The position numbers were made by a program, and so were the translations under genes. Of a stretch of DNA of 41,068 bases, positions 22,948 through 32,334 are shown piece by piece. This DNA is from Ureibacillus chungkukjangi (GTDB lineage Bacteria; Bacillota; Bacilli; Bacillales_A; Planococcaceae). The DNA is taken from NCBI RefSeq assembly GCF_003217295.1, contig NZ_QJTJ01000028.1:1-41068 (forward strand), read 5' to 3'. The notes beneath the pieces are model-generated. The model saw only the letters and a list, made by a program, of their open reading frames with translations, was not told the DNA's origin and did no database searches. Numbering within the stretch: position 1 is the stretch's first letter; every line of letters starts with the position of its first letter.

Positions 22948-25359
22948 TTGTTTCAAGTATTTTGTATTTTCATTCCATTACTAGCTGCAATTTTCATGCC
23001 TTTCTTCTTTAAGAAAATCAGTTCAATACATACGGGATGGTTTGTTTTAGTCGTACCAGTCTTTCTTGTTATTTACTATGCTACCTTTGTACCGGCTATC
23101 TCTAAAGGAGATACAATCATTGAACAGTTAGAATGGATACCATCACTTGGAATATCGTTCGTTTCCTATCTCGATGGGTTGAGCTTATTGTTCTCTTTAC
23201 TCATCTCTGGGATTGGAGCACTGGTTGTTCTTTATTCAATTTACTATTTAGATCGTACTAGAGAGAAGTTGCATAACTTTTATATCTACTTATTAATGTT
23301 CATGTGTGCGATGCTTGGTGTCGTTCAATCAGACAACATGATGACGCTATATCTATTCTGGGAATTGACTTCGATTTCCTCATTCTTATTAATTGGCTAT
23401 TGGAACAACCGTGACAAGTCTCGATTCGGTGCACTTAAATCTACCATGATAACAGTAGCCGGTGGGATGATGATGCTAGGGGGATTCGTATTACTCTCCA
23501 TTATGGGAGATACATTCTCTATTCGCGAATTGATTGCCCAAGCACCAGAGCTTGTAACAAATGATCTATTTGTAGTTGCACTTGTTTTAATATTACTCGG
23601 GGCATTTACAAAATCAGCCCAATTCCCATTCTATATTTGGTTACCAGATGCAATGGAAGCGCCAACACCAGTTAGTGCCTACCTTCACTCAGCAACAATG
23701 GTTAAAGCTGGAATTTATCTAGTAGCCCGTTTCACACCTATTTTCGCCCAATCAGAGGTTTGGGTTTGGTTAGTAAGCGCTACTGGTTTACTGACATTAT
23801 TCTGGGGCTCCTTCTTTGCACTGAAGCAACGAGACTTAAAAGGGATTCTTGCCTTCTCAACTGTCAGTCAGCTTGGTCTAATTATGTCTTTACTTGGCGT
23901 AGGAGCAATTGCTTATCATGTAGAAGGTGCAGAATCGTCAATTTTTAAATATGCAGCCTTTGCAGCAATTTTCCACCTTATAAATCATGCTACCTTTAAA
24001 GGAAGCTTGTTTATGATTGCGGGGATTGTGGACCATGAAACTGGTACTCGTGATATCCGAAAGCTAGGTGGATTAATGAGTATCATGCCAGTCAGCTTTA
24101 CTGTTGCTATTATAGGAAGCTTCTCAATGGCGGGCTTGCCTCCATTTAATGGATTCTTAAGTAAAGAAATGTTCTTAACTGCCATGATCTCAATCGCCCA
24201 ATTTGATTTATTTAATTTCTCAACATGGGGTATTTTATTCCCTATTATAGCTTGGATCGCTAGTGTATTTACATTTATTTACAGCTTCTACTTTGTATTT
24301 AAAACATTTACTGGAAAAGGAAATATCGAGGAATTACCACATAAACCACATGAAGCACCTGTGGGGATGTTAATTTCACCAGTTATTTTAGCTGGTTTAG
24401 TAGTTGTATTATTCTTTATCCCAAACATCCTTGCAGATACTTTCATTAAACCAGCAGTAATGGCTATTCAGCCTTTCCTATACAGTAGTCCAGAACAGAT
24501 TAATATCCATGTAGCTGCATGGCATGGAGAAATTACAACAGAATTATATATGACATTTGGTATCATTGCTTTAGGACTGGTATTATACTTAACGCTAGCT
24601 AAATGGCAAAAAATGTACAATCTATTCCCTTCAAAATTAACCTTGAACAATTTATATGACTTTGTTATCTATGAGTTATTTGACAAATGGGTTGCACGCT
24701 TATCTGGGCAATATATGACTGGATCAATCCGACGTTATTTAAGCTATATGCTCGGGTCAATTGCCATCATAGTTATTGCAACTTTATTTATTCAGGATGC
24801 ATTTAGAGTAAGCTTTGAAGATGCTTCACCAATACGTCCACATCAGATTATCGTAATTCTTGTTTTAGTTGTAGGTACAATTACAACTGTGTTTGCAAAA
24901 TCGAGAATTACTTCAATTGTTGCATTAGGATTAGTGGGATACACTGTTTCGCTGTTCTTCGTAATGTTTAACGCACCAGATTTAGCACTTACACAATTAG
25001 TAATTGAAACGATTTCAGTAGCACTATTCTTACTTGCTTTCTATCACCTTCCTCAGTACAGGAAGGAGGAGGAACGAACTCGTTTTAGATTTAGTAGAGC
25101 GTTTGTATCTATAGCAGTTGGTGTAATGGTAACGCTTGTTGCTCTTTCAGCTCATTCTCAAAAATTTATCGGTTCTATTTCTGAGTACTATAAAGAAACA
25201 GTGTATTCCTTAGCAGGTGGAGGAAATATTGTAAATGTAATTTTAGTGGATTACCGCGGATTCGATACATTATTTGAGGTTGCTGTTTTAGCCATTGCCG
25301 GTATTGGTATCTTTGCAATGATTAAGCTTCGCTTGAGCACGAAAGGAGATAAACTATGA
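22948..25359 (+). CDS. mrpA: Mrp Na+/H+ antiporter subunit A
   Basis: An 803-residue polytopic protein with about 20 helices. The N-terminal two-thirds is homologous to complex I NuoL, with the proton-path pieces ELTSISSFLLIGYW, ESAQFPF-like KSAQFPFYIWLPDAMEAPTPVSAYLHSATMV-type block (about 230-260; conserved K and H residues) and GLPPFNGFLSKE. The C-terminal part holds the MrpA/B-specific region with FVMFNAPDLALTQLVIET. It belongs to the seven-subunit hetero-oligomeric antiporter for sodium and pH homeostasis. The TTG start at 22948 is chosen because AAAGGGGG ends seven bases upstream and the length then matches B. subtilis MrpA (about 801). The stop overlaps mrpB by 4 bp. Confidence 0.95.
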   Translation: MFQVFCIFIPLLAAIFMPFFFKKISSIHTGWFVLVVPVFLVIYYATFVPAISKGDTIIEQLEWIPSLGISFVSYLDGLSLLFSLLISGIGALVVLYSIYYLDRTREKLHNFYIYLLMFMCAMLGVVQSDNMMTLYLFWELTSISSFLLIGYWNNRDKSRFGALKSTMITVAGGMMMLGGFVLLSIMGDTFSIRELIAQAPELVTNDLFVVALVLILLGAFTKSAQFPFYIWLPDAMEAPTPVSAYLHSATMVKAGIYLVARFTPIFAQSEVWVWLVSATGLLTLFWGSFFALKQRDLKGILAFSTVSQLGLIMSLLGVGAIAYHVEGAESSIFKYAAFAAIFHLINHATFKGSLFMIAGIVDHETGTRDIRKLGGLMSIMPVSFTVAIIGSFSMAGLPPFNGFLSKEMFLTAMISIAQFDLFNFSTWGILFPIIAWIASVFTFIYSFYFVFKTFTGKGNIEELPHKPHEAPVGMLISPVILAGLVVVLFFIPNILADTFIKPAVMAIQPFLYSSPEQINIHVAAWHGEITTELYMTFGIIALGLVLYLTLAKWQKMYNLFPSKLTLNNLYDFVIYELFDKWVARLSGQYMTGSIRRYLSYMLGSIAIIVIATLFIQDAFRVSFEDASPIRPHQIIVILVLVVGTITTVFAKSRITSIVALGLVGYTVSLFFVMFNAPDLALTQLVIETISVALFLLAFYHLPQYRKEEERTRFRFSRAFVSIAVGVMVTLVALSAHSQKFIGSISEYYKETVYSLAGGGNIVNVILVDYRGFDTLFEVAVLAIAGIGIFAMIKLRLSTKGDKL

Positions 25360-25778
25360 AAACAAATGATGTAATTATGCAGTTTACTGCTAAACTTGTC
25401 TTTTTCATAATTTTCTTCTTCGCCGTTCACTTATTCTTTGCTGGTCACTATACGCCTGGTGGAGGTTTTGTTGGGGGCTTAGTAACAGCAAGTGCGATTG
25501 TTCTACTAATTATTGCATTTGACTTAAAAACGGTTCAAACGATTCTGCCGATCAATTATATTAATATGGTTGCAATCGGTTTAATTCTTGCATTAGGTAC
25601 AGCTGCATTTTCCATGTTTACTGGTAAACCATTTTTCACACATTACTACGATTATTTCAATTTACCTATTTTAGGAAAAACATCTCTTCATACCGCAGCT
25701 TTATTTGATTTAGGTGTATATTTGGTTGTTGTTGGTGTGACGATGACCATTATTCAAACGATTGGGGAGGATGAATAA
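25356..25778 (+). CDS. mrpB: Mrp Na+/H+ antiporter subunit B
   Basis: A 140-residue membrane protein with about four helices. GHYTPGGGFVGGLVTASAIVL (residues 30-50) is the hallmark of the MrpB domain; the last helix follows HTAALFDLGVYLVVVGV. It is part of the membrane core next to the C-terminal part of MrpA. It begins in the ATGA overlap with mrpA and its stop overlaps the mrpC start by one base, so translation is coupled. AAAGGAG lies upstream of the start. Confidence 0.95.
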   Translation: MKTNDVIMQFTAKLVFFIIFFFAVHLFFAGHYTPGGGFVGGLVTASAIVLLIIAFDLKTVQTILPINYINMVAIGLILALGTAAFSMFTGKPFFTHYYDYFNLPILGKTSLHTAALFDLGVYLVVVGVTMTIIQTIGEDE

Positions 25779-26119
25779 TGGAGATAGTTATGGCATTTGT
25801 TTGTGGATTTCTATTTATGGCTGCTGTTTACTTAATACTCTCTCGTAGTCTTCTCCGAATTATTATTGGAACTGGATTATTGAGTCACGGTGCACATTTA
25901 CTGATTTTAACAATGGGAAGCTTCAAAGGTACTGTCCCACCTGTTTTAAGTGATGGTGTAACAGATTTCGCCGATCCGCTTCCACAAGCGTTAATCTTAA
26001 CAGCTATTGTTATTAGTTTCGGTGTTACAGCCTTTTTCTTAGTTCTTGCCTACCGTGCATATTCTGAACTAAAAACAGATGATATGTCGTTAATGAGAGG
26101 AAGTGAAGAAAATGAGTAA
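25778..26119 (+). CDS. mrpC: Mrp Na+/H+ antiporter subunit C
   Basis: A 113-residue protein with three helices, homologous to NuoK of complex I. The conserved GTGLLSHGAHLLILTMG and DPLPQALILTAIVISFGVTAFF blocks are present. It couples MrpA/B to MrpD in the complex. It starts one base into the mrpB stop, and its own stop lies within the mrpD start region. Confidence 0.95.
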   Translation: MEIVMAFVCGFLFMAAVYLILSRSLLRIIIGTGLLSHGAHLLILTMGSFKGTVPPVLSDGVTDFADPLPQALILTAIVISFGVTAFFLVLAYRAYSELKTDDMSLMRGSEENE

Positions 26120-27602
26120 CTTTCTTTTACTGCCTATAATTATTCCCTTTTTCTTCGCCATGCTATTGCTGTTCGGGCAGAAGAATATTGCTTATCAACG
26201 TATTACAACTTTATTAGGGCTTGTAATTTCTATCATTTGTGCAATTGGTCTTGTATCAAATGTTTATATGGACGGTCCTCAAACCGTCACTCTCGGAAAT
26301 TGGCCAGCACCTTTTGGTATTACAATGATGGGAGATATGGTTGCTTCAGTTCTAATGCTAACAACCTTAGTAATTTCTCTCTTCATAGTATGGTATGGAT
26401 TTGGCTCTATCGGAAAAGAACGTGAGCAATTCTTCTATTATCCTGGGATTATGTTTATTATCACAGGGGTAAACGGAGCCTTTACTACGGGGGATATATT
26501 CAACTTATTCGTATTCTTTGAAGTATTATTAATGGCTTCTTATTTATTGATTGTACTTGGTGGAGAGAAAGCACAGCTTCGTGAATCCATTAAATATATT
26601 TTAGTGAATGTGATCTCGTCTGCACTATTTGTAGTAGCAGTTGCTTACCTCTACTCAGTTGTAGGTACGCTAAGTATGGCAGATATTTCACTTAAGATTG
26701 CTGAAATAAACCAACCAGGGATTATTACTGTGATTGCTGTTTTATTCTTGTTAGTGTTCGGTATGAAGGCTGCGATTTTCCCGTTATACTTCTGGTTACC
26801 AAGCGCTTACTCTGCACCACCTATTCCGGTTCTTGCGTTATTTGGTGCTTTACTAACTAAAGTCGGTGTTTATGCTATTACACGTACATACACGTTATTC
26901 TTTACACATGACTTATCCTATACACATGAGTTACTACTCATCTTAGCTGTTGTTACTATAATAGCTGGATGTATTGGAGCACTTGCTCACTTCGATGTGA
27001 AACAAATTATTATTTACAATATCATCATTGCAGTTGGTGTTATTCTATTCGGTGTAGCTCAGATGAACGAAGTAGCTTTACAAGGAGCATTTGTTTATCT
27101 AATCCATGACATGATTATTAAAGCTGCATTATTTATGTTAATAGGCATTGTGATTTATGTAACCGGTACGTCTAATTTACGAAAAATGGGTGGTCTAATT
27201 CAAACTTATCCTACACTAGGCTGGTTCTTCTTAATAGCTGGCTTTGGTTTAGTAGGGGTACCTCCCTTAAGTGGATTTGTAGGAAAACTACTTATTATTC
27301 AAGGTGGGTTTATAGCTGGTAACACATGGTCTACCTTAGTAGTATTAGCATCCAGTATTATTGTACTTCTATCTGTTATGCGTATCTTTATCTATGCTTT
27401 CTGGGGAGAGCAAGGACAGCTTTCTACTGACGTACAAAAAAGAAAGTATAATCGTATGTTTATTCCAACAATGCTTTTAGTAATTCTTTCGATTTTCTAT
27501 GGTATCGGTGCAGAATGGCTAAATCCATTTATGAGTGATGCAGCTAAAATTTTAATGGATCCATCTATTTATACTGATGCAGTTATGAAAGGAGGAGAAT
27601 AA
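26112..27602 (+). CDS. mrpD: Mrp Na+/H+ antiporter subunit D
   Basis: A 496-residue antiporter-like subunit with about 14 helices, homologous to NuoM/NuoN. Key blocks are FFEVLLMASYLLIVLGG with the conserved membrane glutamate, KAAIFPLYFWLPSAYSAPPIPVLALFGALLTKVG split over helices 7-8, and GVPPLSGFVGKLLI. It carries one of the two proton routes. ATG 26112 is preferred over GTG 26103 because GAGAGG (26095-26100) is better spaced and the product matches the usual 493-residue MrpD. It overlaps the mrpC stop by 8 bp. Confidence 0.95.
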   Translation: MSNFLLLPIIIPFFFAMLLLFGQKNIAYQRITTLLGLVISIICAIGLVSNVYMDGPQTVTLGNWPAPFGITMMGDMVASVLMLTTLVISLFIVWYGFGSIGKEREQFFYYPGIMFIITGVNGAFTTGDIFNLFVFFEVLLMASYLLIVLGGEKAQLRESIKYILVNVISSALFVVAVAYLYSVVGTLSMADISLKIAEINQPGIITVIAVLFLLVFGMKAAIFPLYFWLPSAYSAPPIPVLALFGALLTKVGVYAITRTYTLFFTHDLSYTHELLLILAVVTIIAGCIGALAHFDVKQIIIYNIIIAVGVILFGVAQMNEVALQGAFVYLIHDMIIKAALFMLIGIVIYVTGTSNLRKMGGLIQTYPTLGWFFLIAGFGLVGVPPLSGFVGKLLIIQGGFIAGNTWSTLVVLASSIIVLLSVMRIFIYAFWGEQGQLSTDVQKRKYNRMFIPTMLLVILSIFYGIGAEWLNPFMSDAAKILMDPSIYTDAVMKGGE

Positions 27603-28082
27603 ATGTCCTTTCAAATCTTACTAAATCTATTTTTAGCTTTTTTATGGATGTTTTTATCCTCTAATTATTCCTTGTCTCGCTTTATAATTGGTTTCTTGTT
27701 AGGACTAGCGCTCATTATCGCTTTCCGCAAATTCTTTAAATCTAGACTCTATATTGACCGAGTTTGGTCTGTTATTAAGCTATCCTTCCTCTTTATAAAG
27801 GAGTTAATCTTAGCAAATGTTTCTGTTTTAGTTTTAGTACTGAGACCAAGACTAGAATTACAGCCAGCTTTCTTTAAATACGATACAAAGTTAACAGAGG
27901 ATTGGGAGATTACTTTGCTTTCAAGCTTGATTACCCTTACTCCTGGTACTGTAGTTGTCCATGTTTCAGATGATTCAAAATCATTATATATCCATGTACT
28001 TGATAGTAATGATATTGATGAAACAATTGATTCTATTAAAAATACATTCGAAAAAGCGATATTGGAGGTGAGCCGTTCATGA
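27603..28082 (+). CDS. mrpE: Mrp Na+/H+ antiporter subunit E
   Basis: A 159-residue protein with two or three N-terminal helices and a soluble C-terminal domain. Typical blocks are FLLGLALII, LIKELILANVSVLVLVLRP and SLITLTPGTVVVHVSDDSKSLYIHVLD. It is required for Mrp complex activity. It follows the mrpD stop with no gap and uses GGAGG from inside mrpD. Confidence 0.94.
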   Translation: MSFQILLNLFLAFLWMFLSSNYSLSRFIIGFLLGLALIIAFRKFFKSRLYIDRVWSVIKLSFLFIKELILANVSVLVLVLRPRLELQPAFFKYDTKLTEDWEITLLSSLITLTPGTVVVHVSDDSKSLYIHVLDSNDIDETIDSIKNTFEKAILEVSRS

Positions 28083-28360
28083 CAACTTTTATTTGGGTAG
28101 CAATTATTATTATTGTCTTATCCATCGTTGGCCTGGTGTATCGTCTTGTGAAGGGCCCGACCCCTTCTGATCGCGTTGTGGCATTAGATGCAATTGGTGT
28201 TGCTCTAATCTGTTTAGTTGGTTTGTTTTCAATCATCGTTGATACAAGTTTCTTTTTAGACATAATTTTACTGTTGGCGATCCTATCTTTCATCGGTACA
28301 ATTGCCTTCTCTAAATATATAGAGAAAGGAGATATTATTACCCGTGACAATTCTCGCTAA
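28079..28360 (+). CDS. mrpF: Mrp Na+/H+ antiporter subunit F
   Basis: A 93-residue, three-helix protein. The MrpF signature RLVKGPTPSDRVVALDAIGV (residues 22-41) is intact, with the aspartate of helix 2 that is important in the family. It starts in a 4-bp ATGA overlap with mrpE and overlaps mrpG by 17 bp. Confidence 0.95.
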   Translation: MTTFIWVAIIIIVLSIVGLVYRLVKGPTPSDRVVALDAIGVALICLVGLFSIIVDTSFFLDIILLLAILSFIGTIAFSKYIEKGDIITRDNSR

Positions 28361-28712
28361 TATCTTAATTATTTTCTTTATCAGTTTAGGGGTACTATTC
28401 CTCGTTGTAGCTGCTATTGGCTTGTTTCGCTTACCAGATCTTTATACGCGCGCGCATGCAGCCTCTAAAAGTGCTACATTAGGTGTTATGTCTATATTGC
28501 TCGGTGTTTTCTTCCACTTCTGGTTAATGGAAAATCATTTTAACCCGACGATTCTATTAGGGGTATTATTCCTGTTTATAACAGGTCCTGTAGGTGGACA
28601 TATTATGAGCCGCTCCTCTTATATAGCTGGAGTTAAACCGTGGGCTGGAACAGTACGAGACGACTTGAAGCCTGAAATTGAACGTATGAAAAAAGAACAG
28701 AATATTAAATAG
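28344..28712 (+). CDS. mrpG: Mrp Na+/H+ antiporter subunit G
   Basis: A 122-residue, three-helix protein, the last subunit of the complex. AAIGLFRLPDLYTRAHAASKSATLG (about 23-47) is the MrpG hallmark. The start is GTG 28344, preceded by AAAGGAG at 28325-28331. With it the operon mrpABCDEFG is complete and in the canonical order. A terminator follows immediately. Confidence 0.95.
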   Translation: MTILANILIIFFISLGVLFLVVAAIGLFRLPDLYTRAHAASKSATLGVMSILLGVFFHFWLMENHFNPTILLGVLFLFITGPVGGHIMSRSSYIAGVKPWAGTVRDDLKPEIERMKKEQNIK

Positions 28713-28716
28713 AATG

Positions 28717-28754
28717 AAAAAGAAGTGCGAATTTTTAGGTTCGCACTTCTTTTT
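28717..28754. terminator. Bidirectional terminator after mrpG
   Basis: Perfect 15-bp arms (28717-28731 and 28740-28754), A5 at the left and T5 at the right, serve both mrpG and the convergent small gene. Confidence 0.9.
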
Positions 28755-28756
28755 AT

Positions 28757-28975
28757 TTACCAGTGTCTTCTGTAAGGACCGCGTCTTTGTGGGAATCTTG
28801 GGTATCCATAGTATGGATACGGCTGATAAGGATAAGGTCTACCGAAGCCTCTATTATCAGGAACGATTACGTTACCAAGTAAACCACCTAAGAATCCGCC
28901 TAGAAATGGATATCCAAACTCAGAAAATCCACCGCCATATCCACCATAACCACCATAATAATTTACCAATAACAT
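28757..28975 (-). CDS. Small Gly/Tyr/Pro-rich protein, possibly spore-coat or surface related
   Basis: A 72-residue protein of unusual composition. The first half is Gly/Tyr/Phe-rich (NYYGGYGGYGGGF, then GGFLGGLLGN); the second half is Pro/Tyr/Arg-rich (RPYPYQPYPYYGYPRFPQRR). I recognise no family; such composition occurs in small spore coat and inner-spore proteins of Bacillales. AGGAGG lies only three bases from ATG 28975; the TTG two codons downstream is better spaced and may be the real start. It is solo, between mrpG and leucyl aminopeptidase. The regular reading frame and strong ribosome site argue that it is real. Confidence 0.65.
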   Translation of the reverse strand: MLLVNYYGGYGGYGGGFSEFGYPFLGGFLGGLLGNVIVPDNRGFGRPYPYQPYPYYGYPRFPQRRGPYRRHW

Positions 28976-29067
28976 CTACCTCCTTTTCATTAATAACTTA
29001 TGTTAGAAATGAAAAGTAAGGTATGCTATATGCCCACTAGACTTAAAGTTCTCAAAAAGTAAGATAT

Positions 29068-30576
29068 TTAATTGTTTTGTTCGCCTAATCGTTCTACAAA
29101 CGTTGCGAGAGTTCTTACCATCACACCTGTCGCTCCCTTTGGCCCTAAATCATGCGCATTTGAAGCATTTGAAGTTCCAGCAATATCTAGATGAATCCAT
29201 GGTGTTTCCTCTACGAATTCACCGACAAAGCCACCACCAAAAATCATATGACCATCACTGCCCGGTGAGTTATTTAAATCAGCTACATCTGATTTGCGAA
29301 TGCGCTTTTTATCTTTTTCTGTTAAAGGCATTCCCCAAACAAATTCACCAGTCTCAATGCTAGATTCGATGAATGCATCGAAGAACTCTTCATTATTTGT
29401 TAGAGATCCTGTTTTATCGAATCCTAGCGCTGTGATAACCCCACCTGTCAAAGTAGCTACATCTATTAAGTAGTTAGCTCCCTGCTGCTTTGCATATGTC
29501 ACAGCATCTGCCAGTACAAGGCGCCCTTCTGCATCAGTATTTAATACTTCCACTGTTTTGCCACTATACATTGTAATGACATCATCTGGTTTAAAGGCTT
29601 CACCAGAAATCATGTTATCAGTTGATCCGATAACGGCTACAACGTTTTTATTTGGTCGTACTTCCCCAATAATTTTCATAGCTCCCAGGACAGCTGCTGC
29701 TCCCCCCATATCGCCTTTCATACCAACCATACCAGTTTTCGTTTTAATAGAATAACCACCTGTATCGTAGGTTACACCCTTCCCAACTAGACCAATAACA
29801 TCTTCCCATTTTTCAGTTGCTTGGTATTTAATCGTGATTAGACGAGGCTCTTCAACAGACCCTTTATTGACGCTTAAGATCCCGCCCATACCAAGCTCTT
29901 CTAGTTCAGTTTTTGTTAGGATTTCAATCTCAAAATCATATTGTTTTGCTAATTTTTCAGCATAATTGCCAAGCTCAGTTGCTGTTAATAAGTTTGGAGG
30001 TAAATTTACTAAGTTACGTGCTTCGTTTACAGATTCTGCATAGATTTTACCAACCTCATAAGCTGCCGCAATCTCATCAATATCTCCATTTGTTACAAAA
30101 TGTACTGTATCCATATATACATCAACTTCATTGGATGTTGTTTTATAGTTAGGTGTTTGATAGAATCCTAGACCAGCTCCTTCAGCAAATAAAAAGGCAA
30201 TCGTCTCCTCATCAATTGGGTTTGCTGTGAAGGATTCTAACCAAATAGAAACTTCATTTACTTTTAAAGCTCGTAGTTGCTTCCCAACAATCCCAAAAGT
30301 CTCTCTTAGTTCATTTTCAGTTAATGTTTTTGTATCACCTAATCCAACGAATAAAACACGCTTCAGCTGACCATTTTGACCTGTATAAGGAAGCTTCGTT
30401 AATTTCTTTCGATCTGTGTCGATATCACATGTACGAATCCAGTCTTCAACACTTTCACCGTAGAACGAAACGAAATCCTTCCACCCTTCAATGTGATCAC
30501 AATTTTTCTGTACCCCTACGATAAGTACTTCGGTATTTACCTGATTAAAGGTTTTTGCTTCTTTTACAATTTTCAT
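29068..30576 (-). CDS. pepA: Cytosolic leucyl aminopeptidase, M17 family (YuiE-like)
   Basis: A 502-residue metallo-aminopeptidase. The signature NTDAEGRL lies at 346-353; VGKGVTYDTGGYSIKTKTGM (264-283) and KGDMGGAA (287-294) hold the other zinc ligands and the catalytic lysine. It removes N-terminal residues from peptides in the cytoplasm as a hexamer. B. subtilis yuiE lies near yuiD and yuiB, and here these genes are the next two on the right. GGAGG precedes ATG 30576 by ten bases. The lysine usually found in the SIKP motif is kept in the form GYSIKTK. Confidence 0.94.
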   Translation of the reverse strand: MKIVKEAKTFNQVNTEVLIVGVQKNCDHIEGWKDFVSFYGESVEDWIRTCDIDTDRKKLTKLPYTGQNGQLKRVLFVGLGDTKTLTENELRETFGIVGKQLRALKVNEVSIWLESFTANPIDEETIAFLFAEGAGLGFYQTPNYKTTSNEVDVYMDTVHFVTNGDIDEIAAAYEVGKIYAESVNEARNLVNLPPNLLTATELGNYAEKLAKQYDFEIEILTKTELEELGMGGILSVNKGSVEEPRLITIKYQATEKWEDVIGLVGKGVTYDTGGYSIKTKTGMVGMKGDMGGAAAVLGAMKIIGEVRPNKNVVAVIGSTDNMISGEAFKPDDVITMYSGKTVEVLNTDAEGRLVLADAVTYAKQQGANYLIDVATLTGGVITALGFDKTGSLTNNEEFFDAFIESSIETGEFVWGMPLTEKDKKRIRKSDVADLNNSPGSDGHMIFGGGFVGEFVEETPWIHLDIAGTSNASNAHDLGPKGATGVMVRTLATFVERLGEQNN

Positions 30577-30730
30577 TTTTAAAATTCCTCCATTTTTACC
30601 GCTACTTTATATGTACTACTTTCCCAAATTGGGTATGAATGTATCTATATTCATTATAGTAAAGATATACCTAATTTTCGAATATTTCAAATTACGAATT
30701 GGTATATGTTGAAATTACATCGTTCGGATA

Positions 30731-30739
30731 TGCTATACT
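30731..30739 (+). promoter_or_regulatory. Extended -10 promoter of yuiD
   Basis: TGCTATACT is an extended -10 element (TG-N-TATACT) about 36 nt before the yuiD start. The -35 region is poor, as is common with extended -10 promoters. Confidence 0.45.
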
Positions 30740-30774
30740 TTAGACAAAGATAAGAAAGGTAGGGATTGTTAGTT

Positions 30775-31248
30775 TTGGCACTCCTTCAAAATACACCAAT
30801 ACTTTTATCCATTTTTTCAATACTATTTGCGCAATTTATAAAAGTCCCTATTCATTTAATTGCGACAAAAAAGTTAGATTGGTCTTTAATGACCTCAACT
30901 GGTGGAATGCCAAGTTCTCATTCGGCAGCAGTGACAAGTCTCGCTACAGCAGTAGGCTTTGAAACTGGAATGGACTCCCCAATCTTTGCAGTAGCTGCAA
31001 TGTTTGCTGCGATAGTTATGTATGATGCCACTGGTGTACGTTGGCAAGCTGGGCAGCATGCAGTAATTATCAATCGTATACGAAATGAGTTAACAGTCTT
31101 TTTCAACGAAGTAAAGCATTGGCCAGAAAAAAATGAAGATGAGAAAATAAAAGAGTTAAAAACATTATTAGGACATAAGCCGAGTGAAGTTTTCATGGGC
31201 GCTTTAACTGGAATCTTAGTATCTGTTCTATTTTATAATTTGTTCTAA
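30775..31248 (+). CDS. yuiD: Divergent PAP2 family membrane protein, YuiD-like
   Basis: A 157-residue membrane protein with about four helices. The divergent acid phosphatase/VPEC block STGGMPSSHSAAVTSLATAVG (about 41-61) and YDATGVRWQAGQHA (about 83-96) hold the conserved Ser-His and Arg/His residues of the PAP2 fold. The reaction is not established. The frame opens at TTG 30766, but TTG 30775 gives MALLQNTPILLS, which aligns with the B. subtilis YuiD start and is better spaced from AGGG at 30761. Confidence 0.88.
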   Translation: MALLQNTPILLSIFSILFAQFIKVPIHLIATKKLDWSLMTSTGGMPSSHSAAVTSLATAVGFETGMDSPIFAVAAMFAAIVMYDATGVRWQAGQHAVIINRIRNELTVFFNEVKHWPEKNEDEKIKELKTLLGHKPSEVFMGALTGILVSVLFYNLF

Positions 31249-31260
31249 TAATTTTATGTA

Positions 31261-31297
31261 CAAAAAAAACTGACCCGAATTGGCGTCAGTTTTTTTG
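31261..31297. terminator. Bidirectional terminator between yuiD and yuiB
   Basis: AAAAAAACTGAC (ending 31274) pairs with GTCAGTTTTTTT (31285-31296). Runs of A and T on both sides allow use by both convergent genes. Confidence 0.88.
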
Positions 31298-31627
31298 TTA
31301 GAACATACGATATCCTGCTTTTCGAAGGTAAATCATCACAATACCTGCAACAATTGCCCCTGCAAAACCACCAATCAAAATTGTGATATCTACAACCTGC
31401 AATGCTTGCAGCTTATCTAATAATGCTGGAAAAGCAGTATTTGCTTTAAAAATATAATCTAAAAAGCTAACTTCATCAATAATAAATATAACCACGATTG
31501 GGTAAACGATTGCCATTAACCAAGTCATACGTAGCAACATGTTTAATAAGAAACCGATTCCAAAAAACATGACGAAGAAAAGTACGACTGAGATGATTAA
31601 CTGGACTAACGATACTGAACCACTCAT
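31298..31627 (-). CDS. yuiB: YuiB family membrane protein
   Basis: A 109-residue protein with three predicted helices. FFVMFFGIGFLLNMLLRMTWLMAIVYPI (16-43) closely matches the pattern of B. subtilis YuiB. The function is unknown. GGAGG lies eleven bases before ATG 31627. In B. subtilis the yuiA-yuiE genes form a neighbourhood; here yuiB, yuiD and the yuiE homologue are kept and yuiC and yuiA are not seen in the window. Confidence 0.82.
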   Translation of the reverse strand: MSGSVSLVQLIISVVLFFVMFFGIGFLLNMLLRMTWLMAIVYPIVVIFIIDEVSFLDYIFKANTAFPALLDKLQALQVVDITILIGGFAGAIVAGIVMIYLRKAGYRMF

Positions 31628-31764
31628 TTTATGTATAACCTCCGTTTTCCTCTCATTAGTTTACATGATAAAAGCCCTCCTTTCAAATATAAATACAGTT
31701 GCAACAGAGCTAGATATGAACAACTTCTGAACTTTTGCTATGCTCAGAATCGGTGTGAATGCTG

Positions 31765-32262
31765 CTACTTATTAAAGAATAATCGATAAGAAGAATATTC
31801 AAAGACATCGCCAGGATTGATGCCATCTTTTTTAAAGAGCTGATGATGAATCAACTCATGGCTTGCCATTTCCTCCAGCATTACAGAAGCCTCACCACTA
31901 TCAACAAGCTCTTCAACAGATAGCCAGCAAGCTTCCGATACTTCAGATTCTTGTATTTTGATAAATTGTTCTCCATCTGTCGGTATACAATAGAAAATCG
32001 CCATATTATCACTTATTTCCCCACGAATAACACCCGTACGGAAACCAATCAAGCCGGACACCTCACATTGTATCCCAGTCTCTTCTAATACCTCTCGCAC
32101 TACTGCCTCATCTGCCGTCTCCCCAACCTGTACAAAACCAGCAGGCAATGACCATATGCCTTTAAGCCCACTATACGTCTTCTTCACCACAAGCCACTTG
32201 CCGTCCCCATTAATGACTACTCCAGCAACCCCAAGCCATACCTTCCCACGATCCTTTTTCAT
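31765..32262 (-). CDS. NUDIX hydrolase
   Basis: A 165-residue protein with a complete Nudix box at 42-64: G42-x5-E48-x7-R56-E57-V-L-E60-E61-x-G63-I. The glutamates bind the Mg2+ used to cleave nucleoside diphosphates linked to another group. The substrate is unknown. The N-terminus VWLGVAGVVING is the first beta strand of the fold. GAGGAGG precedes the ATG. It is a solo gene. Confidence 0.92.
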   Translation of the reverse strand: MKKDRGKVWLGVAGVVINGDGKWLVVKKTYSGLKGIWSLPAGFVQVGETADEAVVREVLEETGIQCEVSGLIGFRTGVIRGEISDNMAIFYCIPTDGEQFIKIQESEVSEACWLSVEELVDSGEASVMLEEMASHELIHHQLFKKDGINPGDVFEYSSYRLFFNK

Positions 32263-32334
32263 TTGCTTCCTCCTCGTTTCTATTAATTTATCTGTTATTG
32301 TTAGTATACGCTTAAGTAGGAGAGTTTAAGAAAT

